Positions 54,407 to 62,063 of a DNA stretch of 64,000 nucleotides are shown here, in pieces. The translations under genes were made by a program, and so were the position numbers. Each line of letters begins with the position of its first letter. The first letter of the stretch is position 1. The notes under the pieces are model-generated. The model worked only from the letters and a program-made list of their open reading frames with translations, made no database searches and was not told where the DNA came from. The stretch comes from M0108 sp963841065 (GTDB taxonomy: Bacteria > Pseudomonadota > Gammaproteobacteria > Chromatiales > Chromatiaceae). The DNA is taken from NCBI GenBank assembly GCA_963841065.1, contig CAWJBI010000031.1, positions 248,001 to 312,000 on the forward strand, given 5' to 3'.

Positions 54407-54518
54407 GAGGGGTGTCTCCTGGGTGGTAAGGGCGTGAGGTTTTGGGTTTACCCGCGGCATCCGGGACCGTCCCGGCCCGCGCGTAGGCCGATAGTCCGAT
54501 GCCGGGGGCGCAGACTCC

Positions 54519-54532
54519 TTAACCTGGGTCAA
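54519..54532. promoter_or_regulatory. Weak FNR/Dnr-type site upstream of norQD
   Basis: TTAACCTGGGTCAA matches TTGAC-N4-GTCAA except for A in place of G at the third base. It lies 113 bp upstream of the signal-peptide start and downstream of norF. It may give norQD a separate promoter. Confidence 0.45.
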
Positions 54533-54548
54533 GTCGCGGCCGGTCCCA

Positions 54549-54821
54549 TCAGGAGGTCCGGGTAAAAGCCAGGCTGATGAGTCCGCCGATCAGGGTTAGC
54601 CAGATGAGGATGACCCAGCGCCAGGGGCCGCTCAGTCCATGGAGTCCCATGAAGAAGTCGCCCACCAGGTGCCCCTTGACGAGGGCGATGCCGAGCACTA
54701 GCAGGGCAAATGAGAGTCCGCCCAGGCCCAGTTCGCCCACGGCGTAGGTGGTGAAGGTGAGGGCGATGAGGACCACATAGACCCAGGTGCAGGGACGGAG
54801 GAAAGCGGAGGTGCTGTTCAT
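54549..54821 (-). CDS. norF: NorF-like small membrane protein (cytochrome oxidase subunit IV family)
   Basis: 90 residues with three helices: WVYVVLIALTFTTYAVGELG, LSFALLVLGIALVKGHLVGDF (with the family-typical KGxLVxxxFM) and WVILIWLTLIGGLISLAF. Similar to COX4-pro proteins and NorF, which accompanies NorE in nitric oxide reductase loci. It starts 12 bp after the norE stop, on the same strand. Confidence 0.78.
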   Translation of the reverse strand: MNSTSAFLRPCTWVYVVLIALTFTTYAVGELGLGGLSFALLVLGIALVKGHLVGDFFMGLHGLSGPWRWVILIWLTLIGGLISLAFTRTS

Positions 54822-54832
54822 GGCGTCTGTCC

Positions 54833-55417
54833 TCAGTGCATCACGTAAACCAGGGGGAAGAGGATCAGCCAGACCAGGTCCACCATGTGCCAGTAGGAGG
54901 CGCCGGTCTCCACGCCGGTGTGTTCCTGGGCATCATAGTCGCCTTTGCGGGCCTTGAGGGCCACCGCCAGCAGGATCACCAGCCCCAGGATGACGTGCAT
55001 GAAGTGGAAGAAGGTCAGGGACAGGTAGAACATGTAGAAGCGATTGGTGGACAGGGTGATGCCCTGGCCGAAGTGATGGGCGTACTCCAGGCCCTTCACC
55101 CCCAGGAAGACCAGGCCCATGAGGATGGCCAGCCCCAGCCAGCGCGCGCAACGCCCACCCTCGCCGACCCGGATGGCGGCCAGGGCCCGCACCACGAAAT
55201 AGCTGCTGGTGATCAGGGCCAGGGTGTTGATCAGGGCGGCGCCCCGGTCCAGGGTGGCCTGGTAGAGGTTGAACAACTCCGGGTTGTTCATGCGCGTAAA
55301 GGCATAGGCGACGAAGAAGATGGCGAAGACCGATAGCTCGGCCAGGATGAAGATCCAGATCGCCAGGTCGCCGGGAGGGTAACGCCCTGCCGCCGGGGTG
55401 CTCACTGCCGTGCTCAT
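54833..55417 (-). CDS. norE: NorE, cytochrome c oxidase subunit III-like protein
   Basis: 194 residues from ATG 55417, preceded by a GGAAA site. Five helices carry subunit-III features: LAIWIFILAELSVFAIFFVAY (with the conserved Glu), FFHFMHVILGLVIL and ASYWHMVDLVWLILFPLVYV at the end. NorE is an accessory factor for full activity of the NO reductase. A longer frame exists upstream but codes for nothing recognisable. An FNR/Dnr-type box lies 64-77 bp upstream of the ATG. Confidence 0.88.
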   Translation of the reverse strand: MSTAVSTPAAGRYPPGDLAIWIFILAELSVFAIFFVAYAFTRMNNPELFNLYQATLDRGAALINTLALITSSYFVVRALAAIRVGEGGRCARWLGLAILMGLVFLGVKGLEYAHHFGQGITLSTNRFYMFYLSLTFFHFMHVILGLVILLAVALKARKGDYDAQEHTGVETGASYWHMVDLVWLILFPLVYVMH

Positions 55418-55480
55418 CGGGGGATTTCCAGCGGGATTAATTCTAAAACAATATGTTATGTCAATCCTTCGCCGCCGGCC

Positions 55481-55494
55481 TTGATGGAGGTCAA
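55481..55494. promoter_or_regulatory. FNR/Dnr-type site upstream of norE
   Basis: TTGATGGAGGTCAA fits TTGAT/C-N4-G/ATCAA. It lies 64 bp before the norE ATG and 260 bp before nirC, in the divergent promoter region between the two operons. Confidence 0.62.
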
Positions 55495-55629
55495 AGCCAT
55501 CAGCCGCCTGGATGCTTCCCGGTCTGGGAGTTCTGGCTAAACTTGTCTGGCACGGGGTCGGTGCCCTCGGGCCAGCCGTCACGCCAGCGCCAACGCGCCC
55601 CGGCGGCGCCTCGTGGGAACCGCGCTGGT

Positions 55630-55643
55630 TTGACTTGAGTCAA
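55630..55643. promoter_or_regulatory. FNR/Dnr-type site upstream of nirC
   Basis: TTGACTTGAGTCAA is a perfect TTGAC-N4-GTCAA palindrome, 113 bp upstream of the nirC start. Together with the boxes near norE and norC it suggests one NO- or oxygen-responsive CRP/FNR regulator for nor and nir genes. Confidence 0.72.
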
Positions 55644-55755
55644 GGGCGGAGGGCGTCAAAAGTCTTTAGCCTAGGCCCCATGCCAATTCCGTCCAGCCCC
55701 TGCCGATGGGCGGACGCTGGCTGGGGTTAAACATTCGCATCGAGGAGTCAGGGCC

Positions 55756-56166
55756 ATGCCGTCAGGCTTGAATATCTTTCTTGGCTGGACAGCCGGAACG
55801 GCTGGCTGGCTGGCGGTCCTCTCCGGGGCCAGCCTGGCGGCCCTGGCGGCGGTCCCGCCGGTCCTGGACTCGCCCCCGGTCCCGGCGGAGGTAGCCGTAA
55901 CCGCCCCCGCCCCGGTCTCCCGGGAGCGGGCCGTCGCCCTGCGTCATTTCCTGACCCAGGATTGCGGCTCCTGCCATGGCCTGACCCTGGGCGGTGGCCT
56001 GGGCCCGCCCTTGCAGCGCGAGCAGGTCGCCAACAAGCCGGTGCCCTATCTGGCCTACACCATCCTCAACGGCCGGCCGGGGACCGCCATGCCCCCCTGG
56101 TCCCGGTTCCTTACCGAGGCAGAGGGTGAATGGCTGGCGCGCGAACTCCGCGGAGAAAACCCATGA
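55756..56166 (+). CDS. nirC: Monoheme c-type cytochrome (NirC-like)
   Basis: 136 residues. An N-terminal anchor or signal segment (about 17-37, VLSGASLAALAAVPPV) precedes a class I cytochrome c with CGSCH (about 75-79), the GxGLGPPL segment, and TAMPPW with the distal Met. This is the NirC/cytochrome c55x type found in heme d1 loci. GAGGAGT precedes the ATG. It overlaps nirF by 4 bp, so electron transfer to the d1 or nitrite-reductase system is the probable role. Confidence 0.8.
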   Translation: MPSGLNIFLGWTAGTAGWLAVLSGASLAALAAVPPVLDSPPVPAEVAVTAPAPVSRERAVALRHFLTQDCGSCHGLTLGGGLGPPLQREQVANKPVPYLAYTILNGRPGTAMPPWSRFLTEAEGEWLARELRGENP

Positions 56167-57443
56167 ACCCCACCCTCTACCTGACCCTGGCGCTGCTCCT
56201 GGTCGGTCCCGCGGCCCTGGCAGCCGCAACCAGCGGCACGGCCAACGCCCTAACCGAGCCCCCCATCCCTGCCCAGGCCATCGCCCCCGACGCGGCTCAG
56301 ACCGAGGCCCCGACCGCCGCCCCCTGTCCGCAACCGCGCGGGACGGGTGACCTGGGTATCATCGTGGAGCGGGGCTCGGGTTCCCTGCTGCTGATCGAGA
56401 CCAGCGGCAACACCGCCCTGGGCCGGATCGAGGGCCTGGGGGACCTCTCCCATGCCTCGGCGGTCTTCTCCCGGGACGGACGTTACGCCTTCATTTTTGG
56501 CCGCGATGGCGGCCTCTCCAAGGTGGATCTGCTGGCGGGCAAGGTGGTCCGGCGCGTGATGCAGGCGGGCAACTCCATTGGCGGCGCCATCTCGCAGAAC
56601 GGCAAGCTGGTGGCGGTCGCCAATTACGAGCCCGGCGGGGTGCGGGTCTTCGACGCCGAGACCCTGGATCAGGTGGCCGACATCCCGGCCCTTTACGAGG
56701 AGGGCAAACCGGCCTCCAAGGTGGTCGGACTGGTGGACGCCCCCGGCAACCGCTTCGTCTTCAGCCTCTGGGATGGGGGCGAGATCTGGGTCGCCGATCT
56801 GACGGACCCGGCCAAGCCCGGCGTGACCCGTCATCGCGGCATCGGCCGCCAGCCCTATGACGACCTCATCACCCCCGACGGCCGTTACTATCTCGCGGGC
56901 CTCTTCGGCGAGGATGGCCTGGCGCTGCTGGATCTCTGGCACCCGGAGCAAGGCGTGCGGCGCGTCCTACCGGGCTATGGGCGGGGCGAGGAGCCCCTGC
57001 CGGTCTTCAAGATGCCCCACCTGGAGGGCTGGGCGGTGGCGGGTCGGCGCGTCTTCGTCCCCGCCATTGGCCGTCACGAGGTGCTGGTCATCGACATGGA
57101 CACCTGGGTCGAGGTGGGCCGCATCCCGGTGGCGGGACAGCCCGTCTTCGTCATGGCCCGGCCGGACGGTCGCCAGATCTGGGTGAATTTTGCCCTGCCG
57201 GACAATGACCGCGTCCAGGTGATCGATGCCGAGAGCCTGGCGGTGATCCATGAACTCCAGCCCGGCAAGGCGGTGTTGCACCTGGAGTTCGAGCCCCGGG
57301 GCGAGGAGATCTGGATCTCGGTGCGGGACGAGGATCGCGTGGATGTCTATGACACCCAGACCTTCGCGCGCCTCACCAGTATCCCGGCCAACAAACCCAG
57401 CGGCATCTTTCTCACCGACCGCGCCTTCCGCATCGGGCTATGA
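56163..57443 (+). CDS. nirF: NirF, heme d1 biosynthesis protein
   Basis: 426 residues, beginning with a signal peptide (YLTLALLLVGPAALAA), placing it in the periplasm. The body is an 8-bladed beta-propeller: repeated blades such as YAFIFGRDGGLSKVDLLAG, AVANYEPGGVRVFDAETLDQ, YDDLITPDGRYYLAGLFGEDGL-type blocks and the late VHELQPGKAVLHLEFEPRGEEI-type blade. NirF catalyses a late dehydrogenation step of heme d1 synthesis. Its ATG overlaps the nirC stop and its stop overlaps nirD (ATGA), so translation is coupled. Confidence 0.92.
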   Translation: MNPTLYLTLALLLVGPAALAAATSGTANALTEPPIPAQAIAPDAAQTEAPTAAPCPQPRGTGDLGIIVERGSGSLLLIETSGNTALGRIEGLGDLSHASAVFSRDGRYAFIFGRDGGLSKVDLLAGKVVRRVMQAGNSIGGAISQNGKLVAVANYEPGGVRVFDAETLDQVADIPALYEEGKPASKVVGLVDAPGNRFVFSLWDGGEIWVADLTDPAKPGVTRHRGIGRQPYDDLITPDGRYYLAGLFGEDGLALLDLWHPEQGVRRVLPGYGRGEEPLPVFKMPHLEGWAVAGRRVFVPAIGRHEVLVIDMDTWVEVGRIPVAGQPVFVMARPDGRQIWVNFALPDNDRVQVIDAESLAVIHELQPGKAVLHLEFEPRGEEIWISVRDEDRVDVYDTQTFARLTSIPANKPSGIFLTDRAFRIGL

Positions 57444-57916
57444 CGGGCACCCCACTCCTGGAGCGGCTCGACGCCCTCGACCGGCGCCTGCTGGATGATT
57501 TCCAGTCCGGCATCCCCCTGGCGCCCCGGCCCTTCGCCCTGATGGCGGAGCAACTGGGCGTGGCGGAGGCCGAGGTCATCGCCCGCCTGCAACGCCTGAC
57601 CGAGGCCGGCGCCGTCAGCCGGGTGGGCCCCGTCTTCCGGCCCCGGCAGGTGGGTGCCAGCACCCTGGCGGCCATGGCCGTGCCCCCGGAGCGCCTCGCG
57701 GAGGTGGCGACCCTGGTCAACGGCTTTCCGGAGGTCAACCACAATTACGAGCGGGAGCACGACTTCAATCTCTGGTTCGTCCTCACCGCGCCGGATCAGA
57801 CCCGCCTGGAGCAGGTCCTGGACGAGATCGGCCGCCGCGCCGGCCTGCCGGTCCTGGATCTGCCCATGTTGGCCGAATATCACATCGATCTGGGGTTTCC
57901 ACTGCAATGGACATGA
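57440..57916 (+). CDS. nirD: NirD, siroheme decarboxylase subunit (AsnC/Lrp-type)
   Basis: 158 residues. The N-terminal winged-helix part (LIDALDRRLLDDFQSGIPLA-like, with RPFALMAEQLGVAEAEVIARL) carries no DNA-binding role in this family. The AsnC-type core follows (GVGPVFRPRQVGASTLAAMAVP-like), with the NHNYEREHDFNLWFVL motif and a final catalytic-region Tyr-His in EYHIDLGF. NirD, L, G and H decarboxylate siroheme on the path to heme d1. Confidence 0.9.
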   Translation: MTGTPLLERLDALDRRLLDDFQSGIPLAPRPFALMAEQLGVAEAEVIARLQRLTEAGAVSRVGPVFRPRQVGASTLAAMAVPPERLAEVATLVNGFPEVNHNYEREHDFNLWFVLTAPDQTRLEQVLDEIGRRAGLPVLDLPMLAEYHIDLGFPLQWT

Positions 57917-58600
57917 ATGAGCCAGCCGGGCCCGGCCCTGGCCAGCCGGGTGACGCGGCCCTGATCCGGGCCATTCAAGGCGGCCTGCCCCTGGTGGAGC
58001 GGCCCTTTGCCGCCATCGCCGCCGCACTGGGCCTGGAAGAGGGGGCGGTGATCGCCCGTATCCAGGCACTGATGGCCACGGGCGCCATCAAGCGCCTGGG
58101 GGTGGTCGTCCGTCATCAGGAGCTGGGCTATGGGGCCAATGCCATGGTGGTCTGGGACCTGCCGGACGCGACCGTCGATGCCCTGGGCCGGCGCATCGGC
58201 CAACGTGCCCTATGTCACCCTCTGCTATCGCCGGCCGCGCCGCCTCCCGGCCTGGCCCTACAACCTCTTCACCATGATCCATGGTCGCGATCGCGCGGCG
58301 GTGCTGGCGCAGGTCGCGGCCATCAAGGCGGACTTCGACCTGGGGTCCGTCCCCAGCGAGGTCTTGTTCAGCGGCCAGCGCTTCAAGCAGCGGGGCGCCT
58401 ACTACCAGCCGGCGGTCCTGGCGGAGGTCCGACCCGCCACCGATAACCCGGAGACGGCGGGGGTGAACTCCGCGCGGCCACGCCCGCCGCGGGGATTGCC
58501 CCGGGCGCTGGCCGTCCCTGCCTTGAACCCGGTTTGGGGTATCGCTTTAGGGACCGCCCTGGGTCCCCTGCAAGTCCGGGCCAGCGAGGCCTCGGCATGA
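57907..58600 (+). pseudogene. nirL: NirL, siroheme decarboxylase subunit, one frameshift
   Basis: Opens ALIRAIQGGLPLVERPFAAI, then LMATGAIKRLGVVVRHQELG, then ANAMVVWDLPDA, closely following the AsnC-type NirL/H fold. Near 58200 the frame changes (expected NVPYVTLCYRRPRR, WPYNLFTMIHGRDR) and stays open to the TGA at 58598-58600, which overlaps the next ATG. The normal length is about 170-190; here a Pro/Arg-rich extension of about 45 residues (PRPPRGLPRALAVPAL) follows the family's end. A single-base change separates it from an intact gene. Confidence 0.85.
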
Positions 58601-59628
58601 GTTCCGAGGCCGGGCCAGGCGTCCCCGCGCCCCTGATCTTGGGAAGCCTGGAACGGACCTTTATCAATCGCTATCAGGGCGGTTTCCCCCTCGTCGAGCG
58701 CCCCTTCGCGGCGGTCGCCCAGGAGCTGGGGACCGACGAGGCGCAACTGATCCGCATGGTCCAGGGGCTGCTGGCGAGCGGCCTGCTCAGCCGCTTTGGC
58801 CCCCTCTTTGACGCGGAGCGCCTGGGCGGCCGCTTCACCCTGGCCGCCATGGCCGTGCCCGAGGCGGATTTCGACCGGGTGGCGGCCCAACTCGCCGCCC
58901 TGCCCGAGGTCGCCCACAACTACCGGCGCGATCACGCCCTCAATATGTGGTGCGTGCTCGCCACCCCCAGCGAGGAGTCGCTGCGACAGGCCCTGGCTCA
59001 TCTCCAGGATCTGACGGGCCTGGAGGTGCTGGATTTTCCCAAGCTGGCCGAGTATCACCTGGGCTTCTGGCTCCAGCTTGAGGAGGATGGCGGCCTGAGC
59101 ATGCGCCGCTGGGTGCGGAGCCCCACGGCCAGTCCCGTCCCCCTGGACGCGCTGGACCTGGCCATGGTAACCGCCACCCAAGGCGGCCTGCCGCTGGTGG
59201 CCGCGCCCTACGCCGAGATCGCGCGCCGCCTCGGTCAAGCCCCCGCGACCGTCCTGGACCGGCTGGCGGCGCTGCTGGCCCAGGGCGCCATTCGCCGCAT
59301 CGGCGCCGTCCCCAATCATTACCGGCTGGGGCTGCGGGGCAATGGCATGACGGTGTGGGATATCGAGGACGAGGCCGTGGACCGCCTGGGGGCCGCGATC
59401 GGCGCCCTGGAGGGCGTGAGCCACTGTTATCGCCGTCCCCGCCGGTTACCCCGCTGGCCCTATAACCTCTTCGCCATGCTGCATGGGCGCGATCGCGCCG
59501 AGGTCCTGGCCGCCGCCGCCCGCGTCCAGGATCTGGTGGCCGACCACTGCCATGGCCACGAGGTCCTCTTCAGCGCGGCGGTGCTGAAAAAGACCGGCTT
59601 GCGCTTCCAACCCCAGGAAACCCTCTGA
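58597..59628 (+). CDS. NirG-NirH fusion, siroheme decarboxylase
   Basis: 343 residues made of two consecutive AsnC-type units. The first (about 15-165: FINRYQGGFPLVERPFAAVA, AHNYRRDHALNMWCVLATP, PKLAEYHLGFWLQLE) is NirG-like. The second (about 185-340: LAMVTATQGGLPLVAAPYAEIA, GVSHCYRRPRRLPRWPYNLF) is NirH-like. In many denitrifiers nirG and nirH are separate genes; here they are one frame with no stop between. The ATG overlaps the nirL stop, and the TGA overlaps the nirJ ATG. Confidence 0.85.
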   Translation: MSSEAGPGVPAPLILGSLERTFINRYQGGFPLVERPFAAVAQELGTDEAQLIRMVQGLLASGLLSRFGPLFDAERLGGRFTLAAMAVPEADFDRVAAQLAALPEVAHNYRRDHALNMWCVLATPSEESLRQALAHLQDLTGLEVLDFPKLAEYHLGFWLQLEEDGGLSMRRWVRSPTASPVPLDALDLAMVTATQGGLPLVAAPYAEIARRLGQAPATVLDRLAALLAQGAIRRIGAVPNHYRLGLRGNGMTVWDIEDEAVDRLGAAIGALEGVSHCYRRPRRLPRWPYNLFAMLHGRDRAEVLAAAARVQDLVADHCHGHEVLFSAAVLKKTGLRFQPQETL

Positions 59629-60782
59629 TGTTCAGACTCAGCCGCTACCTCCACCTGCTCGCCGACCCCGAGCGCCTGGCCCAGGCCGCCGCCGCGCCCC
59701 CGGTCACCCCCACCGGCCCCGTGGTGATCTGGAATCTGATCCGGCGCTGCAACCTCACCTGCGCTCACTGCTACTCGACCTCGGCGGACAAGGACTTTGC
59801 CGGGGAGCTGACCACGGCGGAGGTCAAGGCCGTGATGGCGGACCTGCGGGCCTTTGGGGTCCCCGTCCTCATCCTCTCCGGGGGCGAGCCCCTGATGCGC
59901 CCCGATATCTTCGAACTGGCCCACCACGCCAAGTCCCTGGGCTTCTATCTGGCCCTGTCCACCAACGGCACCCTCATCGACGCGGACCAGGTGGCGCCCA
60001 TCGCTGCGGTAGGGTTTGACTACCTGGGCATCAGCCTGGATGGCCTGGCCGAGACGCACGATCGCTTTCGCCGCCGCCAGGGCGCCTTTCAGGCCTCCCT
60101 CCAGGGGTTGCGCCTCTGTCACGAGGCCGGTCTCAAGGTCGGCATGCGCTTCACCCTCTGTCAGGACAACGCCCAGGACCTGCCGGCCCTGCTGGATCTC
60201 ATGGGCGAGGAGGGGATCGATAAGTTTTATCTGTCCCACCTCAACTATGCCGGGCGCGGCAACAAGCACCGGGAACGGGATGCCTATGCCAGCATGACCC
60301 GCGCGGCCATGGATCTCCTCATCGAGACCGGCTGGTCGCGTATCCAGCGTGGCCAGGCCGTCGAGCTGGTGACGGGCAACAATGACGCGGACGGCGTCTA
60401 TCTGCTCCACTGGGCCGAGCGGCACTTGCCGGAACGGCTGGAGGACCTGCGCCAGGTCCTGGTCAAGTGGGGCGGCAATGCCTCGGGCCAGCATATCGCC
60501 AACATCGACAACCTGGGCCAGGTCCATCCCGACAGCTTCTGGTGGAACTATCCCCTGGGCAATGTCCGTGACCGTCCCTTTTCCGCCATCTGGGAGGACC
60601 GGACCGATCCCCTCATGGCGGGGCTCAAACAGCGGCCACGCCCGGTGCGGGGGCGCTGCGGCATCTGCGCCCATCTGGCTATCTGCAACGGCAACACCCG
60701 CACCCGGGCCTTCCAGGTCACGGGGAACCCCTGGGCCGAGGACCCCGGCTGCTATCTCACGGACGCCGAGATTGGCCGTTAG
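59628..60782 (+). CDS. nirJ: NirJ, radical SAM heme d1 biosynthesis enzyme
   Basis: 384 residues. The radical SAM cluster is CNLTCAHCYS (C41, C45, C48), with LSGGEPLMRPD as the usual GGE motif. The C-terminal part (about 341-375: RCGICAHLAICNGNTRTR) has the second-cluster Cys typical of NirJ and SPASM-type enzymes. NirJ removes propionate side chains from didecarboxysiroheme to form the keto groups of heme d1. ATG overlaps the upstream stop. It is the last gene of the nir operon. Confidence 0.94.
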   Translation: MFRLSRYLHLLADPERLAQAAAAPPVTPTGPVVIWNLIRRCNLTCAHCYSTSADKDFAGELTTAEVKAVMADLRAFGVPVLILSGGEPLMRPDIFELAHHAKSLGFYLALSTNGTLIDADQVAPIAAVGFDYLGISLDGLAETHDRFRRRQGAFQASLQGLRLCHEAGLKVGMRFTLCQDNAQDLPALLDLMGEEGIDKFYLSHLNYAGRGNKHRERDAYASMTRAAMDLLIETGWSRIQRGQAVELVTGNNDADGVYLLHWAERHLPERLEDLRQVLVKWGGNASGQHIANIDNLGQVHPDSFWWNYPLGNVRDRPFSAIWEDRTDPLMAGLKQRPRPVRGRCGICAHLAICNGNTRTRAFQVTGNPWAEDPGCYLTDAEIGR

Positions 60783-60832
60783 GGCCGCCGCCATCCCGGG
60801 TTCTTGCCCCTTCCTAGCCTGGTTCCTAATCC

Positions 60833-61111
60833 ATGAAAAATATCTTATTGGCCGATACCTCTTCCCTGGAATCAAGGCGCGGCCTGGGCCAGCGCATCGC
60901 CTATGGGGTAGCCCTGGGGTCCTATCTGTGCGCCATCCTCTGCCTGGCCGCCATCTTTGTCTGGCACGGCGAGTTGGGGAGCGAGCACCCCGTGATCGCC
61001 AGCTTTGGGGCCAGCCTGGTCTTCTTCGTCGGGGTCGGCATCGTCCTGCACGTCATAGGCCGTGCCAATCTGCCCAGCCTGAGGTTTGTCCAGGACAAGA
61101 ACCGACTCTAG
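60833..61111 (+). CDS. Small two-helix membrane protein of unknown function
   Basis: 92 residues with two hydrophobic segments (AYGVALGSYLCAILCLAAIF and IASFGASLVFFVGVGIVLHV) and a basic C-terminus. No family is recognised. It follows nirJ by 50 bp in the same direction and may be part of the nir operon. No ribosome site stands out before the ATG. Confidence 0.55.
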   Translation: MKNILLADTSSLESRRGLGQRIAYGVALGSYLCAILCLAAIFVWHGELGSEHPVIASFGASLVFFVGVGIVLHVIGRANLPSLRFVQDKNRL

Positions 61112-61402
61112 CGGCCTAGGTGATTCTCGGCGAGGTCGAAAAATGGGTTCGTTTCGTAATTTCGCCTTCTCCGAGGTTCCAGGGACTCCGAAAACCCTTA
61201 AAAAAGGATGATCCGCGCACCGTGACTGGCGCTAATCCATTGGCGTGGTGGCGTTGCGGGAGTTGGGTGGCTTCAAGGTTAACGCGAGTGAGGGCAAGCC
61301 AGTTTAGAGCCGTCAATCTTGACGGTTCCTCATCCTGACCGCCTCAAGCCGGCCACCCCGAGATCGCGGCCCGCATGGGGGGCACAAATGGGGGTACGCA
61401 AC

Positions 61403-61424
61403 AAAAAAGGGCCCTTCGGCCCTT
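61403..61424 (-). terminator. Rho-independent terminator after tRNA-Arg
   Basis: Read on the minus strand, AAAGGGCC-GAAG-GGCCCTTT forms a hairpin followed by a T-run (from plus-strand A residues 61403-61408). It starts about 30 bp past the tRNA 3' end. Confidence 0.7.
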
Positions 61425-61454
61425 TAATATTCGCGGCTACCCGCTTGTTTTAAT

Positions 61455-61531
61455 TGGCGCGCCCGGAGAGATTCGAACTCCCGACCCTCTGGTTCGTAGC
61501 CAGATACTCTATCCAACTGAGCTACGGGCGC
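61455..61531 (-). tRNA. tRNA-Arg (anticodon ACG)
   Basis: 77-nt minus-strand tRNA. The acceptor stem GCGCCCG pairs with CGGGCGC followed by encoded CCA. D arm GCTCAGTTGGATAGAG, anticodon stem-loop with loop CTACGAA (anticodon ACG), and TpsiC arm with GTTCGAATC are all present. It reads CGN Arg codons after inosine modification. Confidence 0.95.
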
Positions 61532-61641
61532 GTGTTTAAGCGGTTTATTATCCCGAAGGGGCGAAAGGCCGTCAAGCGCGGCGTGGGTTTTCGCCCGAAC
61601 CAAGAATGGACCCTGATCTCAGGCTTCGCTACCATGGCGTC

Positions 61642-62055
61642 ATGGTGGACAGACCCACAGGTGTTAGCGTGCAGTTACCTCTTACTCCTTCCGAGCATTG
61701 TGTTGTGGTCCTGGGGGCGAGCCCGAAGCCAGCCCGCTATGCCTATCAGGCCTTGCGGCTGCTGGATGACATGGGCTACCGGGTATTACCAGTGCATCCC
61801 AATTTCGAGCTTATCGACGAGATTCCGGTAACGCCGAGCCTGAACGCTATCCGGGAGCCGGTTCACACCTTGACCCTTTATGTCGGGCCCGAGCGCAGTC
61901 GCGACCTGATCACGGATATCGTTGCCCTGGCGCCCGGTCGGGTGATCCTCAACCCTGGTACCGAATCGCCGGAGCTTGAAGAGGCCCTGAGCCTGGCGGG
62001 TATCCCCAGCGAGCGGGCCTGCACCCTGGTACTGCTGCGCACGGGGCAATTTTAG
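61642..62055 (+). CDS. CoA-binding (Rossmann-fold) protein
   Basis: About 137 residues. CVVVLGASPKPARYAYQALR, then YRVLPVHPNF, then RVILNPGTESPELEEA covers a CoA_binding domain of the YccU/YneT type. GASPKPxR(Y/F) is the nucleotide-binding loop. A longer frame begins at 61606; ATG 61642 removes a Pro-rich extension, but neither start has a clear ribosome site. It lies 8 bp before mazG. Confidence 0.82.
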   Translation: MVDRPTGVSVQLPLTPSEHCVVVLGASPKPARYAYQALRLLDDMGYRVLPVHPNFELIDEIPVTPSLNAIREPVHTLTLYVGPERSRDLITDIVALAPGRVILNPGTESPELEEALSLAGIPSERACTLVLLRTGQF

Positions 62056-62063
62056 GTTAGGCG

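Noticed and set aside
59460..60875. Minus-strand open frame of 471 codons over nirJ
   Set aside because: Shadow of nirJ and the end of nirGH; no recognisable motif, while the plus strand carries the radical SAM cluster.
61120..61403. Possible attachment site beside tRNA-Arg
   Set aside because: No duplication of the tRNA 3' end and no integrase nearby, so a tRNA-targeted integrative element cannot be supported.
61606..61642. Extended N-terminus for the CoA-binding protein
   Set aside because: The extra residues do not match the family and no ribosome site supports the upstream start, so the shorter start was used.
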